DNA of 58,911 bases from a virus. The DNA lies in IMG/VR virus record IMGVR_UViG_3300036853_000162, positions 1 to 58,911 of that record; one strand, written 5' to 3'. Made by a program: the position numbers and the translations under genes. Under the pieces are notes generated by a model. That model was not told the DNA's origin. It did no database searches and worked only from the letters and a program-made list of their open reading frames with translations. Of the stretch, positions 41,139 to 49,381 are shown one piece after another (positions within the stretch are counted from its first letter, which is position 1; each line of letters opens with the position of its first letter).

Positions 41139-41653
41139 CCTTCATGCTCCCCTCCGCTCAAAAGCACATCAGGATAGAGTGTATTCGGATCGGGGGCAAG
41201 CCGCTCAGGAGCATACTGCTGGACAGTATTCTTGATAACCTCGAAGAGCTGGTCACTAATCCCGAAGCGCGCTTTGTTGATCTCCAGGCCGTGCGTGAAA
41301 TCCGTCTTGCTTCGTGCAGACGCAGCCAGCCAGTCAAACACCATCTCCATGATCTGAACGAGGTTCATGCCATTGATGCCATCACCAAAGTATTCAGGAT
41401 GATGGTCATTGACGCTGTAATGGTGCCGGATGGCAGGCTCAATCTTCTTGAGTTCTGCCTTGAATTCGTCCGTTCCATAGGCGTACCTCTGGAGTCCAGG
41501 AAACGCCTCCTCATATGCCTCAAACTCTTCTGGCGAAAACTTCGAGTTATCATGGACAGTGGCGCGTCTGAACAGGTCACCTGCCGCAATTTGCAAATAC
41601 CACGCCACTCGTCTCTTGTGATCAACAAGGTCTTTTACATAGTCACTTGGCAT
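41135..41653 (-). CDS. DUF5662-type protein
   Basis: 172 residues from ATG 41653 (AAGGAGGG 8 bases upstream). RRATVHDNSKFSPEEFEAYE and AIRHHYSVNDHHPEYF with a following GINGMNLVQIMEMVFDW are the DUF5662 pattern. The conserved HD and HH residues suggest a metal site; function unknown. It is the promoter-proximal gene of the minus operon here. Confidence 0.75.
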   Translation of the reverse strand: MPSDYVKDLVDHKRRVAWYLQIAAGDLFRRATVHDNSKFSPEEFEAYEEAFPGLQRYAYGTDEFKAELKKIEPAIRHHYSVNDHHPEYFGDGINGMNLVQIMEMVFDWLAASARSKTDFTHGLEINKARFGISDQLFEVIKNTVQQYAPERLAPDPNTLYPDVLLSGGEHEG

Positions 41654-41678
41654 TGAATGCCCTCCTTTGCTTCGCCTC

Positions 41679-41707
41679 ATTATAGCGCAAGATAAGCGGC
41701 AAGAGAA
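41679..41707 (-). promoter_or_regulatory. Candidate promoter for the DUF5662 gene
   Basis: TATAAT (41679-41684) with TTCTCT (41702-41707) 17 bases upstream on the minus strand. The -35 is weak. Confidence 0.5.
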
Positions 41708-41711
41708 CAAC

Positions 41712-41742
41712 AAAAAGCACCGCTCTTTACCGGGAGCAGTGC
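41712..41742 (-). terminator. Terminator-like hairpin upstream of the promoter
   Basis: Minus-strand stem GCACTGCTC/GAGCGGTGC followed by TTTTTG. It would insulate the minus operon from transcription entering from the integrase side. Confidence 0.6.
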
Positions 41743-41888
41743 CAGGACCGGGATGTTGTTTATGACCATCGTAACCTAACCCGGCCTCAGTATAGCACAT
41801 TCGTCCATTGCAAACTCAGCATCAAAATGGCATACTTATCTCAGCTTCTGGGGAGAATTGCGCGCGATGCGCAGGAAGGTGATTCCCC

Positions 41889-42911
41889 GTGGCATCTCCC
41901 CAAAAAACTGAGCCTACATTCAAGCACCCTGGTTGGAGGCGCTGTATACGTGATTTCCTGGCAGATATCCGGGCACGCAATCCGAAAGCGACCACACACA
42001 CGACCTACGTCGGCCATCTACGGCGTTTCTTCCTCGATCCCGGCAAACGGCCCGACACCTATACCAAGGGCGATGTCGAGCAGTACCTTATCGCCTCATT
42101 CGATGATCCGTCAACTCCTGTCGGCCCACACACTCGCAATGGCCGCCTGATCGCCCTCGGGGCTTTCTTCAGGTATGCCAAGACCTACCGCGTCCCGAAT
42201 GGCAACGGTGATACGCGTCCTCTGGTGCGCAAGAACTGGACGCCTCCAACCGAAGGCGTGGCCTGGGGTAAGACCACCACGAAACGCCGCCAACTCTCCC
42301 CGTCTCAGGTCAAAGCATTCTTTCAGGCGATCGAGGAGCACACACGCAATCCTGTCCGGCGGGCACGCGACCGAGCGCTTTTCATGCTCTATTTGCGGAC
42401 AGGACGCCGCCTGCGTGAGATCGCGGGCCTGCTCTGGGGGGACATCGAGATCCAGGAGATGCGAGGCAAAAATGGTCAGAAGTATGAGGGCTGGGTATAC
42501 CACTGGCGAGGCAAGGGGCACGTCGAGAAGGATGACTGCGCGGAGATTCCGCAGGGCGCGGTGGTCGCGCTCAAAGCCTATCTGGTCCTCAGCGAGCGAT
42601 GGGGCCATCTCACGGCCACCGATCCGCTTTTCCCCGGTTGGCGCAACCAGCCTATGAGCTGGTCCAACATCGTCTCTCTCTTCCGCCAGTACCGTGAACT
42701 GGCCGGGATCGATGCGGAGAAAGGCGGGACACACAGCCTGCGCAGGCGGGCGGCCCGTGATCGCTACGAAGTCTCAGGGCATGATCTTCTGGAGGTGCAG
42801 CAGTTCCTGCGCCACAAGGACATCCATACCACGATGATCTATGTGCAAGGCCCGCCAGAGGAGGCCGACGCATTTGCCGCCGAATTGGATGGTCGCTACA
42901 GCAATTTATAA
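41889..42911 (+). CDS. int: Tyrosine-family integrase
   Basis: 340 residues; start GTG 41889 with GGAAGG about 9 bases upstream. The N-terminal SAM-like core-binding domain (TTHTTYVGHLRRFFLDPG) precedes a catalytic domain with YLRTGRRLREIAGLLW (first Arg), HSLRRRAARDRY (HxxR), FLRHKDIHTTMIY with the nucleophile Tyr at about residue 318. It performs site-specific recombination between attP and the host attB. The 220-bp flanks (41654-41888 and 42912-43080) are the likely attP locations; no core site can be named without the host junction. Confidence 0.92.
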   Translation: MASPQKTEPTFKHPGWRRCIRDFLADIRARNPKATTHTTYVGHLRRFFLDPGKRPDTYTKGDVEQYLIASFDDPSTPVGPHTRNGRLIALGAFFRYAKTYRVPNGNGDTRPLVRKNWTPPTEGVAWGKTTTKRRQLSPSQVKAFFQAIEEHTRNPVRRARDRALFMLYLRTGRRLREIAGLLWGDIEIQEMRGKNGQKYEGWVYHWRGKGHVEKDDCAEIPQGAVVALKAYLVLSERWGHLTATDPLFPGWRNQPMSWSNIVSLFRQYRELAGIDAEKGGTHSLRRRAARDRYEVSGHDLLEVQQFLRHKDIHTTMIYVQGPPEEADAFAAELDGRYSNL

Positions 42912-43080
42912 TCTGAGCAGTCCGGACAATTCTGAACTTGCACGGGACTCTCCGGTACTGCAATGACAGACAATAGGAGCACGAGCGTGTTTTGCGCGAT
43001 AAGTGGGTCGCATGGGTGTCACATAGTATGCATTCCGATCCATACGACCGCAGGCCATGATGCCTGGATGACGGCAACAC

Positions 43081-43122
43081 AAAGCGAGCGAGATACCGTA
43101 GCTACGGTATCTCGCTCGCTTT
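43081..43122. terminator. 42-bp perfect palindrome between integrase and minus operon
   Basis: A 21-base arm (43081-43101) is the exact reverse complement of 43102-43122, with AAA/TTT ends. It lies just downstream of the minus-strand gene ending at 43134 and downstream of int, so a bidirectional terminator is the simplest reading. With no loop it could also be a recombination or protein-binding site. Confidence 0.65.
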
Positions 43123-43133
43123 GTCGGACCGGA

Positions 43134-43760
43134 TTAGCGGCGTTCTAGCCAGTCGATCACGTCGCCGTAATCCAGGAGCAGCGCTTCCAATCCGGGGAAC
43201 CAGGTTAACGGCGCGGCTCTGAGGGTATCCAGCCGCAGGTTCGCCGCCCGCCAGACCTGATCGTTGAACCAGATGGTGAGCCGCTTTTGCTCGCTGAGCT
43301 CACCCGCGCTCTTGACGAGTTGAGAGTAAGCAGCATCACCGCGAACGCGGGCTACACACTTCAATTCACGCAAGCTCTGGAGCTTATCGGCCACGCTAAT
43401 GAGTAGCGCGTGCGGTGTGACCTGGCTCAGATGCGTAATATAGGCGTCTTTCCTCTCCTGCCATGGTGCCTTGCGCGGGCTACTGGTACCGACCTCCGTG
43501 CATTCCAATACCAGATCTACCACACGCGACGGCATGATCTGGCGCAACTGGGTCGCCGTATACGAGGTGTCCTCAAGAACATCGTGTAAGAGCGCCGCGG
43601 CCACGACCTCATCGTCGCCGCCAGCAGCCTGTACCATCCCTGCTACCTCCATCAGATGCGAGTAGTACGGCACTCCCCGCACCAGGGACGCCTTACGTAA
43701 TTGCCCATCGTGTAGATCGCCCGCCAACGCGGCGGCACGTAGAATAAGATCTCGGCTCAC
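43134..43760 (-). CDS. Stand-alone HD hydrolase, SpoT/MESH1-like ((p)ppGpp hydrolase candidate)
   Basis: 208 residues from GTG 43760 (GGAGAGGG upstream). HDGQLRKASLVRGVPYYSHLME, VVAAALLHDVLEDTSYT (HD motif plus ED) and LLISVADKLQSLREL follow the HD_4 family of RelA/SpoT hydrolase domains. No synthetase, TGS or ACT domain is present, so this is a small alarmone hydrolase type. Lowering (p)ppGpp could keep the host in growth mode during infection or counter alarmone-based defence. Substrate is inferred. Confidence 0.8.
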   Translation of the reverse strand: MSRDLILRAAALAGDLHDGQLRKASLVRGVPYYSHLMEVAGMVQAAGGDDEVVAAALLHDVLEDTSYTATQLRQIMPSRVVDLVLECTEVGTSSPRKAPWQERKDAYITHLSQVTPHALLISVADKLQSLRELKCVARVRGDAAYSQLVKSAGELSEQKRLTIWFNDQVWRAANLRLDTLRAAPLTWFPGLEALLLDYGDVIDWLERR

Positions 43761-43954
43761 TCGCCCTCTCCTTTCGCTTTCGCCTCTGCCCGTTCCCACT
43801 CCGCGAAGAGCAGGGCGGCGGCTTCGGGCGCGACGAGATGCAGCAGATTGATCGCCATGCCGCAGAATTCCTCCAGCAGCGCGACCCGTTCGCGTAACGT
43901 GGCCAACTCCTGTAACGGCCACATGATTTCATCGACCTGCTCTTGTGTGCTCAT
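43757..43954 (-). CDS. Small helical protein
   Basis: 65 residues from ATG 43954 (GGAGG 5 bases upstream). Predicted leucine-rich coiled coil (ELATLRERVALLEEFCG). Coupled by GTGA overlap with the HD hydrolase; it could be its partner. Confidence 0.6.
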   Translation of the reverse strand: MSTQEQVDEIMWPLQELATLRERVALLEEFCGMAINLLHLVAPEAAALLFAEWERAEAKAKGEGE

Positions 43955-44007
43955 CTCTTCCTCCAATCCGCGAGCCGCCAGCCTCAGCCAACGGCCCGCA
44001 CATGTGC

Positions 44008-44919
44008 TTACTTCGTCGCCAGTTCGCGGGCCGGATCTGGCGGAATCTCGCTGGCTTCCTGCTGGGCGAGGGCCTCCTTGAGTTTCGGGATAGCCGACTC
44101 GGCCTGTGCGTGGGTGAATGGCCGATCGGGCATCTTCCTATGTAAGTCCTGATAGAGTTGCCGCATGAGGGCCAATTGCTCCTCATTGGCAGGCGCGTCT
44201 TCGCTGGTGTTGGTTGTCCGTGGAGCGCCCTGCATCCATTTTCTCAAGATGCTAACCAGCCGATTCGCCTCGTTCGTGTCTGCCATCGACACCACTTTTT
44301 TGTCGAGTTCGGCGCACATGGACTTGTAAAAAGTTGCCCGATGCTCATGGTCCATCTCCAGATAGACCGGGAACTCATACTCAAAGTTTTCCTTGAATAT
44401 TGGCGCGAGTCCTGAGCGCCGATACAGGAGTTTACCATCTTTGTTCGTATCAGTCGAATAGTCAATCTTCGACCGCAAAGTGCAGATGATATGCATCTTT
44501 GAGTCGAGCAGCATTTTGATGAAATCAGCGAGCAGGTTGTTCACCTGCTGCCATGCAGAGAACGTAGTGATGCGGTCACGCCGGGCAATCTGCTCTGCCA
44601 GGTCTTTCAGTCCGTTTTTTCCTTCCCACAATTGGGACAGGCCATCTATTACCAGAATATGATAACCTGCTGTCTCTGCCTCCTTAAAAGCCTTTGTGTA
44701 GGCTCCCAGAGAAAACACGTCAAGATCAAGAACGTCAAACTGGAAGAGGTCGGCATACATTCGCGCCTTGCGGGATTCAGTATCGATGACAGCAAACCGC
44801 TCGCCGTTGGCCAGCAGGCTCGCGAGTTGAAAACTGGTGAACGTCTTACCAGCACCGGCTATCCCTGCGACAGCCAGCTTGAGCGCAAAGGCTTCCTTAA
44901 CCGCCTGGGTAAATGGCAT
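44008..44919 (-). CDS. RecA-like AAA ATPase, Sak4-type recombination protein
   Basis: 303 residues, start ATG 44919 or 44925. Walker A GIAGAGKTFTSF near the N-terminus, Walker B ILVIDGLSQLWEG, a sensor region HIICTLRSKIDY, then a helical Glu/Gln-rich C-terminal tail. It fits phage AAA_24/Sak4 single-strand annealing ATPases, though other RecA-fold NTPases are possible. It would act in phage recombination and replication. Confidence 0.78.
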   Translation of the reverse strand: MPFTQAVKEAFALKLAVAGIAGAGKTFTSFQLASLLANGERFAVIDTESRKARMYADLFQFDVLDLDVFSLGAYTKAFKEAETAGYHILVIDGLSQLWEGKNGLKDLAEQIARRDRITTFSAWQQVNNLLADFIKMLLDSKMHIICTLRSKIDYSTDTNKDGKLLYRRSGLAPIFKENFEYEFPVYLEMDHEHRATFYKSMCAELDKKVVSMADTNEANRLVSILRKWMQGAPRTTNTSEDAPANEEQLALMRQLYQDLHRKMPDRPFTHAQAESAIPKLKEALAQQEASEIPPDPARELATK

Positions 44920-44973
44920 ATTCATATCCTCAATCAGAACGGGGACCACGTTGCCGCGATCCCCCACTACGCG

Positions 44974-45129
44974 CTATGCTTCGTACGAGCCGTTGATATA
45001 GGCTTCGTACAGGATCAGGCTGGCCGCTTCGGCCTCGCTGATCTCGTCCCTGGCCCACGCTTCCCACACCTCGGACTTATATGCCGCCATCTCCTCGTCG
45101 GTGAGCGGCACGAACTCCTCATCCTCCAT
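44974..45129 (-). CDS. Small acidic protein
   Basis: 51 residues from ATG 45129 (GGAAGG upstream). EDEEFVPLTDEEMAAYKSEV and an amphipathic helix. Unknown. Confidence 0.5.
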   Translation of the reverse strand: MEDEEFVPLTDEEMAAYKSEVWEAWARDEISEAEAASLILYEAYINGSYEA

Positions 45130-45240
45130 GGTATAATTCCTTCCGGGTTGGGCCATGCGCGTCCTCGTCGTTAGTGGCCTGCGCAGGCCCGCTGAACGCC
45201 GCTGCCGTCCTCGCCTGGATAGCAGCGGCCAACACACGCG

Positions 45241-45666
45241 CTACGGGTTATCTTCGCCGGTCGAGCCAGCCGCATTCTCGCGGGTCTGAACGGCATTCTC
45301 GCGGGCAATCAGGGCCATCTGGCCCTGGGCAATCTGCTCTTGACGAGCAAGTTCTTCTTCCCAGTCCTCCTCAGCAGATTGCCGCTTGAATGTCTCGTAG
45401 TCAGGCATCGAGGCCAGCACTTCCTCTGCTACTTGCCGCGCCTCCGCCACGTGGTCACGCACCGTCACCAGCAGCGTGACCCAGAATTTCTCTTCTGGGT
45501 AATCGCCACCGGTATCAGTGTAGGTGGACTGCTGCATCTGGACGCTCACTACCTCTTTATCCCGGTTGGCGGCCAGCCACTCATTCAGCGATGACGCCGC
45601 CGACTGCGCAGCCCATCCGGCAATGCGGTCCGTGTGGGCAAACGCATGTACGCTTATCTCTGCCAT
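45241..45666 (-). CDS. Hypothetical protein
   Basis: 141 residues from ATG 45666 (GAGGAAGAG upstream). An alpha/beta N-terminal part (ISVHAFAHTDRIAGWAAQSA, EEKFWVTLLVTVRDHVAEAR) and a long Glu/Gln coiled-coil tail. No family recognised. Confidence 0.6.
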   Translation of the reverse strand: MAEISVHAFAHTDRIAGWAAQSAASSLNEWLAANRDKEVVSVQMQQSTYTDTGGDYPEEKFWVTLLVTVRDHVAEARQVAEEVLASMPDYETFKRQSAEEDWEEELARQEQIAQGQMALIARENAVQTRENAAGSTGEDNP

Positions 45667-45771
45667 ATCTCTTCCTCGCTTTCTCTCACGCCAGCTCACC
45701 GCCAGCGCCTTGCCGATTCAGCAAGCCAGGATCAGCCAGTCGCCCGACTGAGCCCGGTTCACCGACCCGCA

Positions 45772-45978
45772 TTACAAGTAGGTGTGCCGCTGTACGCGCC
45801 AGTGGCAACCGCACGGAGCAAACGGCTTCTCCATGGCTGCAGCCAAATCATCTGCAGACCAGACCTTGCGCGCATCGCACACCGAGCAGGTGGTTACGAA
45901 GATCTCGGTCCCCTGCTCCTGTGGATCGAGGGAGCTGTTATAGCCCTCCTCGTCGCATTGGTAGTATTCCTGGCTCAT
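45772..45978 (-). CDS. Small zinc-binding protein
   Basis: 68 residues. CSVC and CGCH separated by about 20 residues. AAGGAG before the ATG. One of many small metal-binding proteins in this genome. Confidence 0.6.
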   Translation of the reverse strand: MSQEYYQCDEEGYNSSLDPQEQGTEIFVTTCSVCDARKVWSADDLAAAMEKPFAPCGCHWRVQRHTYL

Positions 45979-46008
45979 CTCATTGCTCCTTCCGCCGGGC
46001 AGCCCGGC

Positions 46009-46218
46009 CTATTGCTCCCCTACCTTGAGGCTTATCACCGCATACACCACCGGATACCGGTCGATGGGTGAATCCACCAACGCCACGATCAGCCCATGAG
46101 GGCGCAGGTACTCATTGAGTTGCGCCTGTTCAGGCGCAATCCGATCATCCTGCCCCGTCCGCTTCCACTCGTTCAGGTCATCCAGTGTCCGCGCCAGCTC
46201 CATGTAATCCACGCTCAT
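46009..46218 (-). CDS. Small hypothetical protein
   Basis: 69 residues. Helical N-terminus (MELARTLDDLNEWKRTGQDD) and a beta C-terminus (GLIVALVDSPIDRYPVVYAV). Unknown. Confidence 0.55.
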   Translation of the reverse strand: MSVDYMELARTLDDLNEWKRTGQDDRIAPEQAQLNEYLRPHGLIVALVDSPIDRYPVVYAVISLKVGEQ

Positions 46219-46252
46219 TGCTCCTCTGCCGGGATACGCCCGGCGCTCACTT

Positions 46253-46474
46253 TCAGGCGTCGATTTCCGCCTGCCGTTTTGCTTTCTCGTACATGTCCTT
46301 CAGTCGTTCCCAGAGCAACGGCGCGGGGTTCTCTGCCCTGACGGCCACCACCGCCTGTTCTGGCGTCAGCCAGTCCACTCGCTCGACACGAGCAGACGAC
46401 GGGAGCCCATAACAAAACGCATTGATGGCCCGCACCACTGCCGCCGTCGCTCCGGCAAAGAGATACACCTGCAT
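46253..46474 (-). CDS. Small hypothetical protein
   Basis: 73 residues. Alternating hydrophobic N-terminus (VYLFAGATAAVVRAINAFCY) and a helical C-terminus (LLWERLKDMYEKAKRQAE). Unknown. Confidence 0.55.
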   Translation of the reverse strand: MQVYLFAGATAAVVRAINAFCYGLPSSARVERVDWLTPEQAVVAVRAENPAPLLWERLKDMYEKAKRQAEIDA

Positions 46475-46477
46475 CGT

Positions 46478-46672
46478 CTAGTCCCTCCTGCTCAGGTACC
46501 CCTCAAGCCATTCTTCCATGCCATCGGGAGCGGGTTTGCCGTCCCGCACGTCCTGCAATGCGCGATAGGCTTGGTTGGCCTGCTGCTCCAACCACTCACG
46601 CCCTTCGGCTCCTCCTGCCCGCCTTGTGTTCTCTTCCTCGGCCATCCGTGCTCCACGCTCACGGTAATCCAT
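46478..46672 (-). CDS. Small Arg/Glu-rich protein
   Basis: 64 residues from ATG 46672 (GAGGAG upstream). Charged helices (REWLEQQANQAYRALQDVRD). Unknown. Confidence 0.5.
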   Translation of the reverse strand: MDYRERGARMAEEENTRRAGGAEGREWLEQQANQAYRALQDVRDGKPAPDGMEEWLEGYLSRRD

Positions 46673-46796
46673 CGTTCTTGCTCCTCTCAGGGGCAACCAG
46701 CCTCAGCCAGTTCCCCATGCTCTCGTTCTCGTCTTATCCCCTTTTCTCCTGCCCGGAGGCCCGCTTGCCCGCTTGCCCTCCTGCCCTGTCATCATA

Positions 46797-47288
46797 CTAT
46801 GCCGCGCTGTAGAAATCATCCGGGTACATCTCGCGGTACACCTCCGCACTGACCGGCGCGAACTCGTCAGCCACATGCTGCTGCACATCCTCGGCCATCT
46901 GTCCCAGGACCATCGGCGCAACCACGCGGGCCTCGTCCAGCTCGTTCTGGCGCTGTGCATCCTCGTAGCGAGCAATGGCGCGGGCCGATGCATTGCGACT
47001 GTGAACGCATGCATGACGGAAACCATAGCCATCGCAGGTGCATACGTAGCCCTCAGCCGCCCACGTGACGACGTAGCCATAGCCATTGTAGGTGTCCGAG
47101 GCGTACACGTCCAGATGCTCACCATTGCGCACGAACGAGGCGCGTTTGACGCCCGCAATCATGCGCACCAGACGGCCCTCACGGACCATTACCGCCTGCT
47201 TCAGGTACTTCTCTGCCTTGCGCTCCTCAGCGGTCTTGCGGGCCTTGCGAGGTGCCTCTATGGCCATGGGTGCGATTGCTGGTGTCAT
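46797..47288 (-). CDS. SWIM-type zinc-finger protein
   Basis: 163 residues (ATG 47288; alternatives 47267). YVVTWAAEGYVCTCDGYGFR then HACVH is the SWIM CxC...CxH zinc motif. SWIM domains bind DNA or proteins and occur with recombination factors. The N-terminus is basic and the C-terminus acidic and helical. It sits in the operon with the Sak4-type ATPase, which fits a recombination link. Confidence 0.7.
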   Translation of the reverse strand: MTPAIAPMAIEAPRKARKTAEERKAEKYLKQAVMVREGRLVRMIAGVKRASFVRNGEHLDVYASDTYNGYGYVVTWAAEGYVCTCDGYGFRHACVHSRNASARAIARYEDAQRQNELDEARVVAPMVLGQMAEDVQQHVADEFAPVSAEVYREMYPDDFYSAA

Positions 47289-47372
47289 GCTCCTTCTGCG
47301 CGGGCTCAATTGGATGTTGTCATCCCGCGCCTTTGCCGCTCCGAGTCATCTCCCGGAGCGGCGTTTTTTCTC

Positions 47373-47552
47373 TTAGCTGGCTTTCTTCGCGCCTGCCAGC
47401 GTCTTGTACCCGCGATACTCCGGCTGATAGTACCAGCCCAGACCATCGGTCCCGATGATGTGGCGCTGTGGGTAGTGCTTGCCATCGTGGCGGATGACGC
47501 GCTGTTCGCCAGTGGTGCTGGTCCAGATCACATTCTCGATGGTTGTCTTCAT
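47373..47552 (-). CDS. 59-residue hypothetical protein
   Basis: ATG 47552 (AAGGAG upstream). TIENVIWTSTTGEQRVIRHD and YYQPEYRGYKTLAGAKKAS; small beta protein with a basic tail. Unknown. Confidence 0.55.
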   Translation of the reverse strand: MKTTIENVIWTSTTGEQRVIRHDGKHYPQRHIIGTDGLGWYYQPEYRGYKTLAGAKKAS

Positions 47553-47572
47553 GTTCGTTCTCCTTCTTGCTG

Positions 47573-47722
47573 CTACTTGCTGCGTGCGTCGAGCACTGCC
47601 TGATAGGTGCGCCCCCAGCGACGGCTCGGGAGCGCGTCCATGATGCGGGCGAACACATCCTTGTCGCTCAGGTCCGATGCGGCCAGCTCGTTCACCAGCG
47701 CCGCGATCTGCTTCTTGCTCAT
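47573..47722 (-). CDS. 49-residue basic protein, first gene of the leftward operon
   Basis: ATG 47722 with GGAG upstream, TAG at 47573. It begins MSKKQIAALVNELAASDLSD and ends RTYQAVLDARSK. Promoter-proximal to the minus promoter near 47811. Helical; possible regulator, unproven. Confidence 0.55.
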   Translation of the reverse strand: MSKKQIAALVNELAASDLSDKDVFARIMDALPSRRWGRTYQAVLDARSK

Positions 47723-47810
47723 TGCCGTCTCCTTCGTGCTCGTTCATCGGTAATCGTGGGCGGGAGTGAGCTCCCTTGACCATTGACTCACTCTCTCACC
47801 TCACAATCTA

Positions 47811-47851
47811 AGTATACACTCAATTTAAGCCGATTGCAAGGGATTTAAGCC
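47811..47851 (-). promoter_or_regulatory. Leftward promoter with direct-repeat operators
   Basis: Minus strand TTGCAA (47834-47839), 17-base spacer, TATACT (47811-47816). The motif ATTTAAGCC occurs at 47823-47831 and 47843-47851, 20 bp apart, on either side of the -35. A regulator bound to both would control the leftward early operon. Confidence 0.75.
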
Positions 47852-47899
47852 ACAAATTGACTGAAATTGGCGGGCATGGATAAAACTCGTTTGCGGGCC

Positions 47900-47929
47900 T
47901 TGACAATCTGCCCATAATAGTTTACTATT
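47900..47929 (+). promoter_or_regulatory. Rightward promoter with overlapping dyad
   Basis: TTGACA (47900-47905), 17-base spacer, TACTAT (47923-47928). AATAGT (47916-47921) pairs with ACTATT (47924-47929) over the -10. Drives the XRE regulator at 47963. Confidence 0.78.
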
Positions 47930-47962
47930 GGCTTATCAAGTTCCAAAGGGGAGGTACCTCAA

Positions 47963-48247
47963 GTGTTAGATAAGCCCCAATATACCCTGCGGGAACTTTT
48001 TGACAACCTGCCTTGTACTCTCGTTGAACTGGGAGACAAGGCAGGATTGAATGAAGTTACCGTAGCGCGTATCAGAGATGGGAAGTCGGCAAGACGTGCA
48101 ACTGTTAACAAGTTGCTGATCGCTCTGTCGAAAATTTACGGACGACCGCTTTCACTGGGAAATGTTACTGGCGTGAGTATCACTGGTGATATGAGATCAG
48201 GGGGAGTTGATGCCGAGGATGATGTGGAGTATCCTCCGGCGGCTTAG
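47963..48247 (+). CDS. XRE/Cro-family repressor-like protein
   Basis: 94 residues from GTG 47963 (AAAGGGGAGG 8 bases upstream). TLVELGDKAGLNEVTVARIR is a classical HTH, followed by SARRATVNKLLIALSKIYGR. No peptidase domain, so it is either a small repressor or Cro. It faces the leftward promoter across the operator region, the geometry of a lysogeny switch. Confidence 0.8.
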   Translation: MLDKPQYTLRELFDNLPCTLVELGDKAGLNEVTVARIRDGKSARRATVNKLLIALSKIYGRPLSLGNVTGVSITGDMRSGGVDAEDDVEYPPAA

Positions 48248-48249
48248 GC

Positions 48250-48298
48250 CAGACCGCTGGCTTCATCCGGTTGGTCGCCTCGATCGGCCAGCGGTCTG
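48250..48298 (+). terminator. Hairpin after the XRE gene
   Basis: CAGACCGCTGGC (48250-48261) pairs over 12 bp with GCCAGCGGTCTG (48287-48298), loop 25 bases. No long T-run; likely terminator or leader structure. Confidence 0.5.
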
Positions 48299-48361
48299 TA
48301 GCTACACTCCAATTATAGCGAAGCTAAGATTATTCCCAAAATATCAGCAAGGAGGGCGTTC

Positions 48362-48847
48362 GTGAAGCTTACAGAAAAACAGCGAGTTAGCATGGAGAAC
48401 GTTCGGGCAAGAAGGTTGGACGCACCCTCCACGCTAACCGAGATTGAATGGGTGCAGACACTAGCGGATTTCAATGGGCTATGCGCTTACTGTCTGTACG
48501 AACCATTCACTGTGATGGAACACTTTCTACCTGTTCATATTGGCGGAACAAGCGTCAAGAATTGTATCCCTGCATGTCGCTCTTGCAACAATAAGAAAGG
48601 CGACGCAGTTGACGAACGACTGGTAGAGAAATTTGGAGAAGATGTTATCACGCGTATCCGGGCGTATCTCTACAACGGGCGGAAACCAGATATCCCATCG
48701 CCTGAAGCACTAAGCGAGCGGATAGAGCGGCACAAGAGACAGAAGCGCCATTTGCCTCCAAGAAAGACGCTTTATTATGCCGTATCAGAGGCACATGCCG
48801 CAAAACTAAGGAGCGAGGGTAAAGAGCACGTTGAGATATCGCAATAG
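48362..48847 (+). CDS. HNH endonuclease
   Basis: 161 residues from GTG 48362 (AAGGAGGG upstream). CAYC, EHFLPVHIGGT, NCIPACRSCNNKKGD form a zinc-bound HNH/beta-beta-alpha nuclease. Here it is in the control region, not beside the terminase, so a homing or defence/counter-defence role is possible. Confidence 0.85.
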   Translation: MKLTEKQRVSMENVRARRLDAPSTLTEIEWVQTLADFNGLCAYCLYEPFTVMEHFLPVHIGGTSVKNCIPACRSCNNKKGDAVDERLVEKFGEDVITRIRAYLYNGRKPDIPSPEALSERIERHKRQKRHLPPRKTLYYAVSEAHAAKLRSEGKEHVEISQ

Positions 48848-48939
48848 CCCGCGCCAGAACCGTTATCGGGTCGAAGATATTTTCGGATTGAAGCTGGCCC
48901 CCAAACGAGGATTGCAGGAGACAGCAGCATAGGAGAGAC

Positions 48940-49263
48940 ATGGACGAGTTAGTTCTGAGCAAGACATGGCGACGCAAAATATACCTCATCGGTATCATCG
49001 GCGGGATCGGTGCGAACCTGATCATCCAGCCCATTCTTGTCCTGACGGGCGTCTATCCGGCCACGTGGCGGGTGATGCTCGCGATAAGCGGGGGAATGGC
49101 CGTCGGCGTGGCGATTGCTCTGGCGATCGTCTGGTGTGTCTTTCGTCTCTGGACGATCCGCATCTTGCTGAGAATCTCTTTGTCGGATGCACAGGAGCGC
49201 GTACGGGCGATAAGCGAGGGTCGGATTTACGGCTACAACCGTGATGGTTCGCCCCGACCATAG
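48940..49263 (+). CDS. Two-pass membrane protein
   Basis: 107 residues. Segments GIIGGIGANLIIQPILVLTG and GMAVGVAIALAIVWCVFRLW, then a cytosolic helix. Near the immunity region; superinfection exclusion is a reasonable guess without proof. Confidence 0.6.
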   Translation: MDELVLSKTWRRKIYLIGIIGGIGANLIIQPILVLTGVYPATWRVMLAISGGMAVGVAIALAIVWCVFRLWTIRILLRISLSDAQERVRAISEGRIYGYNRDGSPRP

Positions 49264-49381
49264 CGAAAATGCCCCAAAATACGGGGTTTTGCCTTTTCGA
49301 TGGGTCAGATCGATGGCCTTGAGCTCAGGAGGGCGAAAGTGACGCGATTTACGGGGTTTTGCCAAAAAGGAGAGAGTATAG

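Noticed and set aside
41654-41888. attP core site
   Set aside because: The region flanks the integrase, but no repeated or tRNA-derived core can be identified without the host junction sequence.
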